Source: Pararge aegeria (lineage: Eukaryota > Arthropoda > Insecta > Lepidoptera > Nymphalidae). From it: a stretch of DNA of 64,000 bases. The stretch's first letter is position 1. The number at the start of each line of letters is the position of its first letter. The DNA lies in NCBI RefSeq assembly GCF_905163445.1, contig NC_053181.1, positions 4,216,001 through 4,280,000 of the forward strand. The letters are read 5' to 3'. Positions 1-10,338 of the stretch are shown here, piece by piece. Below the pieces are notes generated by a model. It was not told the DNA's origin, did not search any database, and saw nothing but the letters and a program-made list of their open reading frames with translations. Made by a program: the position numbers and the translations under genes.

Positions 1-27
1 AAACTGGCATTCCGTCAATTAAATCTT

Positions 28-410
28 AAGTATTACGAAATAGACATTTAATTAAATCTATTGATATATGAAGCTGTGGTCATCAAAAGTGGTGTGCTAA
101 TTTTATTTTTATACGTAGCGTTATTCAAGCTGTTTATGAATTACCTGATAATGTGAAGAGAGCAAAATAAAACATATGAAAAATATTTCAATGTATTAAA
201 TTTTATACAAGTCAGCTTTTATATTCAAGTGCTTCATTGTTCAGCAAATATTGAAGCCACTTTATAATTAAATCCGTTTCGGTTCAAATTAATAAATTAA
301 AATATTGTAGATTTACGAATTTTATCAGGATTTAACTAATTTATCAACAGACTTAAGTCTATATAAACTAAAGTATTACGAAATAGACATTTAATTAAAT
401 CTATTGATAT
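28..410. repeat. 343-bp spaced direct repeat at window start
   Basis: The same 40 bases, starting AAGTATTACGAAATAGACAT, occur at 28-67 and again at 371-410. Together with the next entry this suggests an old local tandem duplication that extends left of the window. Confidence 0.8.
71..370 (+). repeat. Diverged segmental duplicate, copy 1
   Basis: About 290 bp match 1837-2165 in the same orientation with many small changes. Shared landmarks are GGTCATCAAAAGTGG, TACGTAGCGTTATTCAAGC, CAAATATTGAAGCCACTT and GTTTCGGTT. Function unknown; no open frame is preserved. Confidence 0.8.
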
Positions 411-744
411 TCAAATAGATTTCGGATATTTCAAGAGAGAAGACAAACACATGTTGCTTAAATGGAGGACGATTGACAGAATGATGTGTTTATGGCAACA
501 TAATCACCATAGGTGCTAATTGAAAAGGTTAAATATTTTGTAATATCAGAGAAGCATCATGTTGGCCAATACATTTGCTCATGGTCTATTGTGTTATGTG
601 TGGCCGACATGTGGAAGGGGAATGGTGGCCACTTTAGTAGATGTCTGTGTGTTGGCCGGGAGTTCCGGGAGGTTTGGATTTTTGGGATACTAAATTTGAG
701 GCGTAGACGTTAAGCCTCATTTGCTTGTTATAACACCGGCAACC

Positions 745-865
745 AGGCCCTTCAGACCGGCACAGCATAGCAACAATCCTGCTTATCGGCAGAAATAATC
801 ATGGCAGTACTAGATTCCCCGGACGAGCTCTGTATCAAAAAGCTTTACAACTACTTTCACAGTAA
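745..865 (+). repeat. Interspersed repeat 'CCCTTCAGACCGG', copy 1
   Basis: Reads GGCCCTTCAGACCGGCACAG, then a GGCAGAAATAA core and CCCCGGACGAGCTCTGT. Related copies lie at 13706-13808, 13968-14022 and 53668-53768. A common lepidopteran dispersed sequence, probably a retroelement fragment; class not determined. Confidence 0.7.
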
Positions 866-999
866 TTTTCATTTATTGAAAACTAGCTAATAGGTTATTT
901 GAAATAATAATCAATCAATATCATATAGGACCAAATTCCAAGGGGCGAAGGCAAGTAGGGCAGAGGATTTGTTATCGCAATAGTAGTAGTGCAGAGAAC

Positions 1000-1060
1000 T
1001 TACGCAGCTGCCCGTTCACTGAAGAGGAGGGGTGGTGACAACTACTAAAAGGCACTAATA
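1000..1060 (-). repeat. Fragment of LINE-like repeat 'CCGTGCGGTGACGG'
   Basis: AGCTGCCCGTTCACTGAAGA followed by GGAGGGGTGGTGACAAC matches part of the element at 1166-1343. Short and diverged. Confidence 0.4.
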
Positions 1061-1165
1061 GGTCTTTTTACGTTGTGTTAAGACACATTTTAAACTAAGT
1101 ATATCCTTGTATAACGCAGATCATCAATAACAGTCCGCTGCTGGACTAAAGACAGCAGGGAGGGA

Positions 1166-1343
1166 ATAGCCATAATCACCAAGCTGGGCAGACAGACGGG
1201 TTGGTCGCAGTAGATGGTAGAACTAGCACGGAGGATGCTACTGTCCGTTCTCCAATACATTCTCCATAGTCGCCTAGTGAGACAGCCGCGTGAAGAGGAG
1301 TGGTGGTGACGACTGTATTCTGATCTACCGTTACCGCACGGCA
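1166..1343 (-). mobile_element. Non-LTR-type repeat fragment 'CCGTGCGGTGACGG', copy 1
   Basis: On the minus strand it starts TGCCGTGCGGTAACGGTAGA, then GTCACCACCACTCCTCTTCA, and ends near ATGGCTATTCCC. The same family lies at 47404-47580 on the plus strand and partly at 23080-23140. A frequent lepidopteran dispersed sequence. The small minus-strand open frame across it has no recognised function. Confidence 0.6.
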
Positions 1344-1414
1344 AATCTGACGGTGAGCTTTATATGTTCGACTTAAATATTGGATAGAAGCAGGCGTTAG
1401 GTTTGTTTAGTAGG

Positions 1415-1650
1415 CTTAATTTGATATACTCCGCGAAAAGCAGGAGAATCTTTATGGTGTAATTTATAATGTTGAAAACATTATAAATTACATAGTAGTA
1501 GTATTTATATAAAATATTCTTATACTCCACACGAAACAGTTCTTCGGCAATATACCCTCTACGCACGTTTCGCTCCGAAACCGGAGCATCATCAGGAGAT
1601 GTTGACTTAACAATGAAAGTCTTTTGTCGTTCGAATGTCTTTAATTTCAT
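1415..1650 (+). mobile_element. MITE-like / fold-back element, copy 1
   Basis: Shares TACTCCGCGAAAAGCAGGAG at one end and the conserved CGTTTCGCTCCGAAACCGG, then AGCATCATCAGGAGATGTTG, with 13815-13966 and, inverted, with 63657-64000. An internal hairpin with 15-bp arms (1459-1473 and 1477-1491) duplicates the end motif GTAATTTATAATGTT. No transposase is encoded. Confidence 0.7.
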
Positions 1651-1836
1651 AATGTTTAACTTATCTTAAGTAATGACTCTACCAACGCGGCAGTGTTCTA
1701 ACATTTGTTTTTTTTTTTTTTAAGTTTGTCTTTTAAAAACAGTTTTAGTCAATATATTATAATATTCAATTCGAGTTGTTATTGTGGTTTAATTTAAATT
1801 CCAATACGTACGGTGTAAAGAAAATAAAGCTGACTA

Positions 1837-2165
1837 AAGCTATGGTCATCAAAAGTGGCGTGTTAATTTTATTTTTATACGTAGCGTTATTCAAGCTGTT
1901 TATGAATTAGCTGATAATGTAAAGAGGGCAAAAAAAACATTTGACAAATATGAGTATTTTATTTTATACAAATCAGCTTTTATATTCAAACGTGCAATAG
2001 GTGGCTTCATTGTTTAGCAAATATTGAAGCCACTTAGTTATAAGTAAATGCGTTTCGGTTAAAATTAATAAATCAAAATATCGATCTTTTTTTCGTCCAT
2101 GCAGGTTTCCGATATTTATCAGCTTTAACTAATTTTTCAACAAACTTAAGTTTTTTTTTGTCTAT
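1837..2165 (+). repeat. Diverged segmental duplicate, copy 2
   Basis: The second copy of the 71-370 segment, offset by about 1.77 kb. It carries a ~12-bp insertion (GTGCAATAGGTG region), and a copy of the TCCGTCAATTA sequence of window positions 11-20 lies shortly downstream, so both boundaries are comparable. Confidence 0.8.
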
Positions 2166-2347
2166 TTGTTAGTCCGTCAATTATAAATCTTGATGATTCT
2201 TTGTGATTGTGGTACCATTTCAATTTTATGAAGATCTATTGCAGGGATCCTGGAAAACTCTTCAAATATAGTAATTTGAACAACTAAAGGCACACTACAC
2301 TATAGTAATTTGAACATTTTTTAAAGTAACTTGTGCATTTGGTGAAA

Positions 2348-2490
2348 CTGAATTGTCACAAAAGCTCTGCCTACCCTAAAATTTTTGTATAACTGATAAT
2401 GATTGATATGATTTTTCTATTTTATGGCATCTTCCTTCTTTATGCATGCCCAGGTCAAAAACCCTGTGCACGACACTGAGTGTCGGATAA
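2348..2490 (-). mobile_element. Interspersed repeat 'GTGCACAGGGTTTTTGACC', copy 1
   Basis: Reading the minus strand: GTCGTGCACAGGGTTTTTGA, CATGCATAAAGAAGGAAGAT, and near the far end TTTTAGGGTAGGCAGAGC. Related copies at 7549-7665 and 61968-62078 (same strand) and 40492-40640 (plus). No tRNA-like head or A-tail was seen; class unknown. Confidence 0.6.
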
Positions 2491-3591
2491 CTCCTCAACC
2501 TATAACATTACGAGTTCGAGAATATTTTGTAAAAGGTTATGAGGAATATTTTGTACAACAGCTCCAAGTCGTAGCAGTATTTTTTTCTAGACCGTTTTAC
2601 CGAACGACCGATATAACTTTCAACGTGGTAATATTAAATAAGACATACCTAATAAATAGAGATAGAAGATAAAAACATAATATAATAGAAATAGTTACGA
2701 AAATGTGTATTTTTTGTTCATTTGATACCTACGTTCATTTTGAAATTTGCACCAATCTTGACGATAGACCGCGCACATTTTGAAGCTGTTTTCAAAAGTT
2801 CGTCTACTTGAGATATTTTTTCTCCCGAAATTATCGGCAGGAGACAATTATCTCCTCGGGGAAAGGATAAAAATTTATATTCTCCCACAGCTTTATCAAC
2901 TCTCAGAGCATTGGCGCACGAGTGAAATAATATCCAAACAATATATTAGTATAAACGGGGATAACATATTTTTTGTCTTCTGTTAGATTAAAACATTATA
3001 TCCTTTGCTTTATACCTCGACCACAGCGATGAGCGATGTTGACGAAATTCGGCATAGAGATAGCTTGCATTCTGGATACGGGCAGGAGCAGTATTTTTGT
3101 CAAAAACAAAAAAAAACGCGAGTGCAATGGCGGGCAACAGCAAGTTATTTGATATAATCAATCTAGTGACATCATGTGATAAGAAAAAAAAAACTGGTCC
3201 CAATATTCTTTTAATAATAATCGCAAGAACTGAGTGATTGATTATATTATAATGAGCCACTCTTGACCTTATACCTGCTTACATTGTATTTATTTATTTT
3301 ATAAACTTATCTCTCTTTCAAGGCAACATATTCTGCAACCGGAACTCGTTCGACATGTCCGATTTAATACGATTAATAAAGTTCCGCTTTTATTAGCAAT
3401 GTCTAACCTTAGCAATCTTGACACTTACTCGAATGAAACTTATGTGATCTATTTAATTTATAGCCTTCTTCAAATCATCATATTTACCTTCACTACTTTG
3501 CAGTGGATATTACTTTGCGATGATATATATCTATGATATCAGATATAAATTAAAATTCATCTCTACAATCAATCAAATTTGTCCGGTGGGA
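2491..3591. other. AT-rich sequence without recognised features
   Basis: Only short chance frames and homopolymer runs. TATAGTAATTTGAACA occurs twice just before it (near 2267 and 2302). Confidence 0.5.
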
Positions 3592-3895
3592 GGTTTCGGC
3601 CGTGGGTAGTTACCACCCTACCCATAAACATGTGACGCTAAGATATTTAGCGTTCCGGTACGATGTCACTTAGGTACCTATTATGATTAATGTTGGTATA
3701 GTTTAAAAAACATACTCCCTAACAGGTTTTAGCGTTCCGGTACGATGTCGCGTGGATACCAATTATGTTTTATGTTGGTACGGTTTTAATAAAACTGCCA
3801 TACTCCCTAACAGGTTAGACCGCTACCTTCTTAGTCTGCATCATTACTTACCACTAGGTGAGATTGCAGTCAGGGGCTAACTTCTAGTGGAATAA
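3592..3895 (+). mobile_element. 5'-truncated tRNA-derived SINE with internal duplication (SINE family A)
   Basis: Carries the body motifs of the family seen complete at 9810-10117, in opposite orientation: GGCCGTGGGTAGTTACCACC, CATACTCCCTAACAGGTTAG, GTGAGATTGCAGTCA. An ~82-bp internal segment from TAGCGTTCCGGTACGATGTC to the CCCTAACAGGTT motif is present twice in tandem (3648-3729 and 3730-3816). Confidence 0.75.
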
Positions 3896-5977
3896 AAAAC
3901 ATCTCCAGAGAAATATCGGAGTGAAACATGCGTAGATAGTTAAATTTAGATTAACTTTAGCACGGTGCATATCAACAAAGTAAGTCACAAGAGAGACCAG
4001 TGGCTAGCTGTGTACGTTTACACGAGTATTCTAGAACTCTATTGGAGTTAAATAAAACTCGATTTTATTTCGTATCAATAAAGTACGTTTTAGTTTAATA
4101 ATAGTACGTCCTTGGAGGGCACATTAACAAGTCCCGTCCTTGCACGGTCGGGTGCGTGGAACCTTCCCAAGGCTGCAATAACAAGTGGGATATAAGTTTC
4201 AGTGTCAGATGACTTGTGAATCTATTCCGGCTCTAGTAGGTGTGGCGTGTTGCTAAGACTAGACACTTCAAGTACACATATACTCGTATTTGCTATGTCA
4301 AAAGCGTTAAGTAATTTGCCCAGCAACGGTCACGGGAAGTAATGCTTGTAATTGACCCCGTGTCTATTTTGTACTATTGCCAAACTTCCATTAGTATGAA
4401 AACATTTGTTACGATATTGTCTAATTGATTACTTGCCTAAATACGAGCACATCAGAAATTATATATATATTTATGCATTTTTTTTTTCAATATAAAAGCG
4501 CTTAAAGTCAGCCCGCAAGAAATTTTTCGCTAGTGTACGAGCGTTTATTGCTTAGTTGACTAAGATTGTTAAAACTAAACTCCTCGAGATCGCGTTACAG
4601 AGAGACCTAGAGAAATACACTATTATGTACAATTTTTTTTTTTTAATCTTTGTTTCGACTTAAGAAACGTACTGTACGTTGTATGACAACAATTGAGCCT
4701 TAGAAGCTAATTAAATAATATTTAAGAATTTATTACTTAGGAAAACTCATTTTTTTTTTTTTAATAAAACCCAATTGAATCTATATACTTTGCGGAAGTC
4801 TTAGCGAAGTTACTTCGGTGTCGGAATGCAACTTCGTAGATAGCGTATTCTCGAAGATATTCTCGAAGAAGTTTACAAAATATAAGCTTCTTTTTGTCGC
4901 AGATTATAGAAAAAATTTAAACTTGTGGCGCTATTTATAAACGTGCCGTTAGTTGAAGTGCGGAAAAATGTTTACTGTATATAAGGGCTCTCATGTGAGT
5001 ATATAGGGTTTTGTAACTCATTGCTCAATCCATCACCCGACAGAGACTATGTCTCTAGTAGAAAGGCACACCCCCGTGTTATGGTTGTATCCATGAGAAG
5101 AAGGTCTCCAGTAAAACAGAGGTTTCAAATATCTATGGCGTATTCGATTAAAAATAACTCAAGGAAAGTGAGTGTGGCTCTAGTTTTCTTGTCATATCTA
5201 AGTGACAGGTCTGAGTGAGGTGGAAGAATAACAGATTGATTTGCCCGTTCCATAATAAATTTTTCGCGTCATTACCGGTCACGAGCGGCTCGGAACACGC
5301 CGTCGAGATAGTTAGGTCGTGACTGTAAACGCTCTCTTTCAAACACCAGAGAAGTATAATGCAACTGTACATAAAATAAACAGAATAAGGGTAGATACAC
5401 AATCGGAACACCCAACTCCGCGAAAACAACGGTTATTTTTTAACACAGTAAAAAACTAAATTTAATTCCAAAGCGATTAATATTCAACATTTTCTTCTCA
5501 AAGAATTGGGTAAATCCCAAATTAGGAAGGAATTTACGCAGCTCTGAGGAGATGTAGGACAGAACTTTTGAAATTAATTGCCATAAGATTAAGAACTTAG
5601 ACTCCCTTCCGGTAAGCAGCTCCACTGCGTGCTGGTTTATCTTAATATGCGATCGCCCTACGACACTTGCTTAATAATCTGTACGGACAAGTTTTTCCCA
5701 GCGCTTCATGCTTTATTTTTCTCTTACAGCTTAGTATATCTAAAATTATTATTTACTTTTTTAGTTGACTGACTATCGTACTTTAAATGAGAACAAAAAG
5801 TGTCAGACATACAATTTATGTTAGCCATCAAAGAATCCATGTCCTTCTAAGGTTGACGTGCGATTGTCGTAACTAATGTGCGATATTTCAACATGTCGAA
5901 GTGTATCATTTCCGGAACTTCTTGTGTAACCAACTGAAACCATACTATTTATTCAATTTGATAGCCTGATTCAGATT
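3896..5977. other. No gene or classifiable repeat seen
   Basis: TATAAAAGCG at 4491 and TATATAAGGG at 4978 have no matching initiator or exon. GC-richer text at 4105-4190 and a doubled TATTCTCGAAGA near 4845 are unexplained. Confidence 0.5.
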
Positions 5978-6120
5978 CAGTTTTTCAGTGTCTGGGTGTT
6001 TATCTGTATATTATAAGTATTTATGTGTATAGATATTAATCAGCTATCTTCACAAGGTACGCTTACTTTGCGGCTAGATGGCGATGTGTGCATTGTCGTA
6101 GTATAATTATTTATTTATTA
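5978..6120 (+). mobile_element. SINE family C, 5'-truncated
   Basis: CAGTGTCTGGGTGTTTATCT, TACGCTTACTTTGCGGCTAG, ATGGCGATGTGTGCATTGTC and a TTTATTTATT tail match the full copy at 25799. Confidence 0.75.
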
Positions 6121-6217
6121 TTATTCAATTTACGCAGGACTTTGCATCAGGTGCATTTTTATTTATTCTAGCGTTAGGAATCAATTTGAACCTAGCCACA
6201 GAGCCAGTGCATTTGCC

Positions 6218-6260
6218 TATAAAAGGCAGCTGTCACTCTTGATTGGGGTTCATTTTATCG
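6218..6260 (+). promoter_or_regulatory. TATA-box-like core promoter candidate
   Basis: TATAAAAGGCAG at 6218 is followed ~34 bp later by TTCATTTT, a weak initiator match (arthropod consensus TCAGT). No coding exon is seen downstream; it might belong to a degraded LTR element. A sequence match only. Confidence 0.15.
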
Positions 6261-6767
6261 TTTACCGTCGAACAGGTGGCGTTGAGTCGTGTTGGGATTA
6301 GTTCATAAATTAATTGTTTATCCAATCAAATTAAACCTATAAGTTTGAGGCTCTGTCGGATCATCTTTGTTTTAATTAGTTTCTCCCCTGATTGTTAAAA
6401 GGAATGTAGTTTTAAATTATAAACCAACCATAAAAACCTGCCCTAACGTGGTGGAATGTGGTGAAATGGACAAAAAATTGTATTAAAATATTTTTATTTG
6501 TTTGAGCATTTTGTGCAATGACACAAAGTGACATACCAACAACATCGACGATCAACCTTCTTTTGCGACGAGGATTAAAATGACGCATATTGAAGTAAAC
6601 TCTCAGCATCACTATCAATAGTGTAATAATTGTTATAGAGAGCTTAGGCTCACCACGACCATTATATGCGGGATGTCACCTTAGTGTTACAGTAAATTTA
6701 TAAAGTGGGTAAATATTTAAACTTTTGATAACTATAAATTCATATTTGCCAGATATTTTATTGAATA

Positions 6768-7209
6768 CTAGATGTTGCCCGCGACTTCGTCTGCGTTTGT
6801 TTTTGTTTTTCGAAAGATATGTGGCATTCGATTTAGGTGTAATTCTACGCACTTTATGCATTTAGGATAGCTAAGACTTAAATGACGGGCTGGCTGCCGT
6901 CCGCTGAGGAGTTGTGTCCTCTATCTCCAATCACTTTCATCAGATATACACGAAATTAGGGCAAAATTAAACGAACATTATAACCTCTAAAGTACAAAAG
7001 TAATTATTTAAATCGGGTATCATTTGGCGGCGTTATGGTGTAAAATCGTCAAACACCTTCTACCCCTCTCCCAAAAGAACTGAGCTTAATATCGGTATAA
7101 AAGCATCACAGCAATATGTGTACAAAGTTTCAAGATGATCGGTCTAGTAGTTTTTGTGTAAAAGCGTAACAAACAAAACTTGCATTCGCATTTATAATAT
7201 TAGTAGGGA
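6768..7209 (-). mobile_element. Non-autonomous Helitron (Lep1-type), both ends intact
   Basis: Read on the minus strand it starts TCCCTACTAATATTATAAAT and ends GAAGTCGCGGGCAACATCTAG. It is inserted between A (7210) and T (6767), the classic Helitron A^T site with 5'-TC and 3'-CTAG ends and no target duplication. Internally it has the AAAACTACTAGACCGAT region typical of lepidopteran Helitrons. At ~442 bp it encodes no Rep/helicase, so it would depend on an autonomous partner. Confidence 0.85.
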
Positions 7210-7548
7210 TAGGGATTTGATTAACAACTAATGTTCATGACATTGAGTTTGTGGGTATTTTGATATAAATACGACTGCATTATCGATGCACCTCAGTCCT
7301 ACATGGACTAGAATGATGCAAAGATACCTCCCGGTGTCTTGTCGTTTATCATAAGCTTACACACTACTTTCAGTAAATAATAATGAGGTATTGATGATAA
7401 ACGGGACGAAAAGTTTTAGACTGACCTCTCGGAGCCATTATTTAAAATTAAGTTCGTTACATAGAAATCGACTAGATTGTAAAAAAATTCCTCAACACAT
7501 TATTATGATACTAATGCATCCAAAGCAATGCGTGCAGGCCGCATCCTG

Positions 7549-7665
7549 CATCAGTAGTGTGCACATCGTACATGCACAAAAACACTGCCTACCCTAAATT
7601 TTTGATAGATATCTCCGTGTAGGAGGAGGAGTTTTCCATTTTATGCCTTTATGATTACCCTAGTC
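7549..7665 (-). mobile_element. Interspersed repeat 'GTGCACAGGGTTTTTGACC', copy 2
   Basis: Shares CACTGCCTACCCTAAATTTT, then the purine-rich AGGAGGAGGAGTTTTCC block and TTTTATGCCTTTATG with copy 1, all in plus-strand reading. Confidence 0.5.
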
Positions 7666-8389
7666 ACTACCCACGTCAATGTCCTACATCCTACTTGCAG
7701 ATCGGCACACCTTGTTATTGGTCGCTTGAACGCCACCGAGGACGCCGGTTAGAAACGTTATTTTGAATTCAGTTTTGTTGTTACTGGGATCGACAAGATA
7801 GCAAAACATTCAATTTCCGAAGTACGGCAGTGGCCAATTGCTTAACTACAGACCGGCAAATTTCTTTGAGTAAAAAAAACCAATAGTTATCAAAAAATCT
7901 TGGTCCGATTCTGGCATTCAAACTCAAACACGCTAACCTCTTAATAATCGAGGCAAATGTTATAGTATGATTGCTTAATAGTGATTGACGTGTACTATTT
8001 CAAAATATAATAACATATCCAAACGTATCAACTAGAGAGCGAGTGAGTGACATTTCCATCATGTGCAAACGCACGCAATGTTATAAATTTAAGGCCCTTT
8101 ACACACCCACATGATTCGATAAAATACCTACTGCACCAACTTATTAGTGTAAATATCGTTAAGAAAATATAAAATGGAATAATGAAAGCAAACAATTATT
8201 ATTTTATTTCTTGTTATTTGTTTCAACATATTTTGCCATGCCTAAAAATGTTAATTCAAAATCACATTTACATTTTTTTTTTCAACCTGAATGAAATGCT
8301 TATTTCTTGAGGCCTATTTATACGATATAGGTACGGATAAAAAAGATCTCGAGCATTTTCCTTCTAGTTTGGTTAAACAAACCAATGAC

Positions 8390-8559
8390 TTCAGTCTGAA
8401 ATCCTAATATTACTGAAATTAAATACAGCCGCATTACGGTTACTTCAGGATAAAATAGTGTATTAAAATCGGTTCAGTAGTAACCAAGTTTATCGATTAC
8501 AAATAATCAAACAAACAAATCTTTCCTACTTAGATTTAATAATATTATAGAAGTATAGA
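8390..8559 (-). mobile_element. Helitron-like or non-LTR 3'-end repeat
   Basis: Minus strand TCTATACTTCTATAATATTA, TTTGTTTGTTTGATTATTTG and GGTTACTACTGAACCGATTT are features of a very common lepidopteran repeat whose 5' TC resembles Helitron ends. The other end is not defined. Confidence 0.5.
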
Positions 8560-8627
8560 TATGTCGCAAAAATTGCAAATGTTCGTGATAAAATGTAAAA
8601 TGAGCTTAATTTTTTTTAACAGCACCA

Positions 8628-8710
8628 CACAGATCACATCTTCTAAAACATTATCTCCGCGCATTTCACTCCGATAACGGCGTATCTTTAGGAGATGACT
8701 TTACAAGTAG
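8628..8710 (+). mobile_element. Degraded MITE-like fragment
   Basis: GCACCACACAGATCACATCT, then TATCTCCGCGCATTTCACTC, CGATAACGGCGTATCTTTAG and GAGATGACTTTACAA are diverged matches to the same core as the elements at 1415 and 63657. Confidence 0.4.
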
Positions 8711-8850
8711 AAAAAAAAGTTAGTTGTACCGTACAGATTGGTCCGGCTGTCGCTTTGGACCAACAACGTAACACCTCTAATAGACTCACACTATTAAAAA
8801 AATCATGATTATTTTTTAAGAGCCCGACCACTAATCTTTTTTCCTTATTT

Positions 8851-8959
8851 TTATAAATTTAAAAAGCATATAGAAATTTTCGGAACCGACAGGATTTGAA
8901 CCTGCGACCCTCTGGCAATCGCGGCCTGAGCGCTTTTTCCAATTAAGCTACGGCTCTCC
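8851..8959 (-). mobile_element. tRNA-derived SINE (SINE family D), short, copy 1
   Basis: The minus strand starts AGCCGTAGCTTAATTGGA (A box) and GGTCGCAGGTTCAAATCCTG (B box) and ends CGGTTCCG, so it looks like a tRNA. The acceptor stem has an A-C mismatch, the anticodon stem is broken and U33 is absent. It is followed by the tail AAAATTTCTATATGCTTTTT, also present at 53890. I therefore call it a SINE rather than a tRNA gene. Confidence 0.7.
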
Positions 8960-9004
8960 TACCATCGATGCCAAATTAGTATATGCCTTTTTACATCAGT
9001 CTTA

Positions 9005-9039
9005 TAGCGTCATCTAGTAAGACCTACTAGATGACGCTA
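9005..9039. repeat. Perfect 15-bp inverted repeat
   Basis: TAGCGTCATCTAGTA (9005-9019) and its reverse complement (9025-9039) around a 5-nt spacer, ~45 bp from SINE D copy 1. Confidence 0.85.
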
Positions 9040-9309
9040 CAGTCGCTAGGTCCCTCACTCAACTACTTATTGATATCAAATAGGCTTTTCGCTAATTGAC
9101 TTTCTGATAGGGAGGCAATTAAAAGAACCCAAACTCGGTGGGTACACGTAAACTTTAGCACATTTACTACGACCGCTTTCATTTCTATATCATCAGAATA
9201 TATATCTTCTAAGGTACCTTGGAGCTACCAATACCAATTCTTCCCTCTCGCCCTAATTTGAGCTCACATAGTTTACGGCCGCGCCTGTAACACTATTTTA
9301 AGTGCGATA

Positions 9310-9336
9310 TATAAATAATTATAATATTAGTAGGGA
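9310..9336 (-). mobile_element. Helitron 5'-end fragment
   Basis: Minus strand TCCCTACTAATATTATAATT equals the 5' end of the Lep1-type element, then stops matching. Confidence 0.55.
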
Positions 9337-9809
9337 TGATTGCATGAAGAGCGCCAACAAAAGCATCATAAATACGCCAAAGTTGACCTCGAAAAGCCTA
9401 AATTCTCACCGCTGATTGACAGACCGCGGCGCATGATGAATTGCGAATGGCAAATCTACAGAGTGAAATTTTTGGAACGGTCTGCAAGGCGTACGTATTA
9501 ATTGTAGATGGGTTCTGCCATATTTATTATAGTGATTAGAATTTTTTACAAAAGAACTATGCTCCTGAATTGAATTTTCATAAATGTCCTCAGAGGACTA
9601 ACATATGTTTTAAGGCTATGGACTACAAGGTAGCGGTGCGGGCAGGATCTGAAGTTTGATTTTTTTGTTTGAACGAGCTATTATTTGGTAGTAGGTACCA
9701 GTTGGAATGTTAAAATCTTTATTGCACTTGACAGTCAAATTCTTAGGGCAATGGGGCAAGGGCAAACTTCTGGGCAATGCGTCGAGACAGTTCGTATAAT
9801 GAAACCTTT

Positions 9810-10117
9810 TTTTTTTTTTTCCACTACAAGTCAGCCCTTGACTGCAATCTCACCTAAGAGTGTAACGGGATAACCTGTTTGGGGGGTATGGCAGATATAT
9901 ATATACCCCTACCCTCCATATCGTAACGGAACGTTAAATCGCTTAGCTGCAAGTCAGTATCGGTAAGGAGGTAACTAGCCACGGCCCAAGCCCAGCCAGC
10001 CCAGACCAGAGAACATTCAGAAATTATTAAATCCGATTGCCCTCGCCCGGGCTTCGAATCCGTGACCTCCCACTTAAAAACACAGCGCTTACTGATGCGC
10101 CAAAATGCAATAACAAC
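9810..10117 (-). mobile_element. Near-complete tRNA-derived SINE with target-site duplication (SINE family A)
   Basis: On the minus strand it begins with a tRNA-like head (A box around TGGCGCATCAGTAAGCGC, B box GGATTCGAAGCCC), continues into the family body (GGCCGTGGCTAGTTACCTCC, AACAGGTTATCCC) and ends in an A tail (T run 9807-9820 on plus). The 9-bp sequence GAAACCTTT flanks it at 9801-9809 and 10118-10126, a target-site duplication expected of LINE-mediated retrotransposition. May correspond to a described lepidopteran SINE such as Metulj; not checked. Confidence 0.85.
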
Positions 10118-10230
10118 GAAACCTTTAAAGTTTTACCTTGCTTTAAATCGATGCCTCGGTTTCTTGGACATCTATATATAAATAAAGTATCTCACTGATT
10201 GCGTCCGAAATCTCACCCTGTTGTACTACA

Positions 10231-10338
10231 ATGAGGTTTATTCCGGCCATCGAACTCCATGCCAGTTGCTACGCGGCACGTAACGGGGCCCGATGCGAAC
10301 CTATTTGGGTACAGCAAATCGCGATTTACAAGTGCTAA
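10231..10338 (+). other. Short GC-rich ORF between repeats
   Basis: A 35-codon ATG frame starts MRFIPAIELHASCYAARNGA in a GC-rich patch of about 110 bp directly beside a SINE insertion. No splice signals and no relatives are recognised. The patch could instead be part of an uncatalogued repeat. Confidence 0.12.

Noticed and set aside
4491..4500. TATAAAAGCG as a core promoter
   Set aside because: No initiator at the right distance and no downstream exon.
6175..6420. LTR of a retrovirus-like element
   Set aside because: A TATA-like box is present but no matching second LTR, primer-binding site or polyprotein frame was found.
8851..8959. Possible tRNA gene
   Set aside because: Acceptor mismatch, broken anticodon stem, missing U33 and an attached SINE tail.
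9425..9540. Frame TAAHDELRMANLQSEIFG as an exon
   Set aside because: The preceding AG lacks a pyrimidine tract and there is no usable donor; composition may come from an unclassified repeat.
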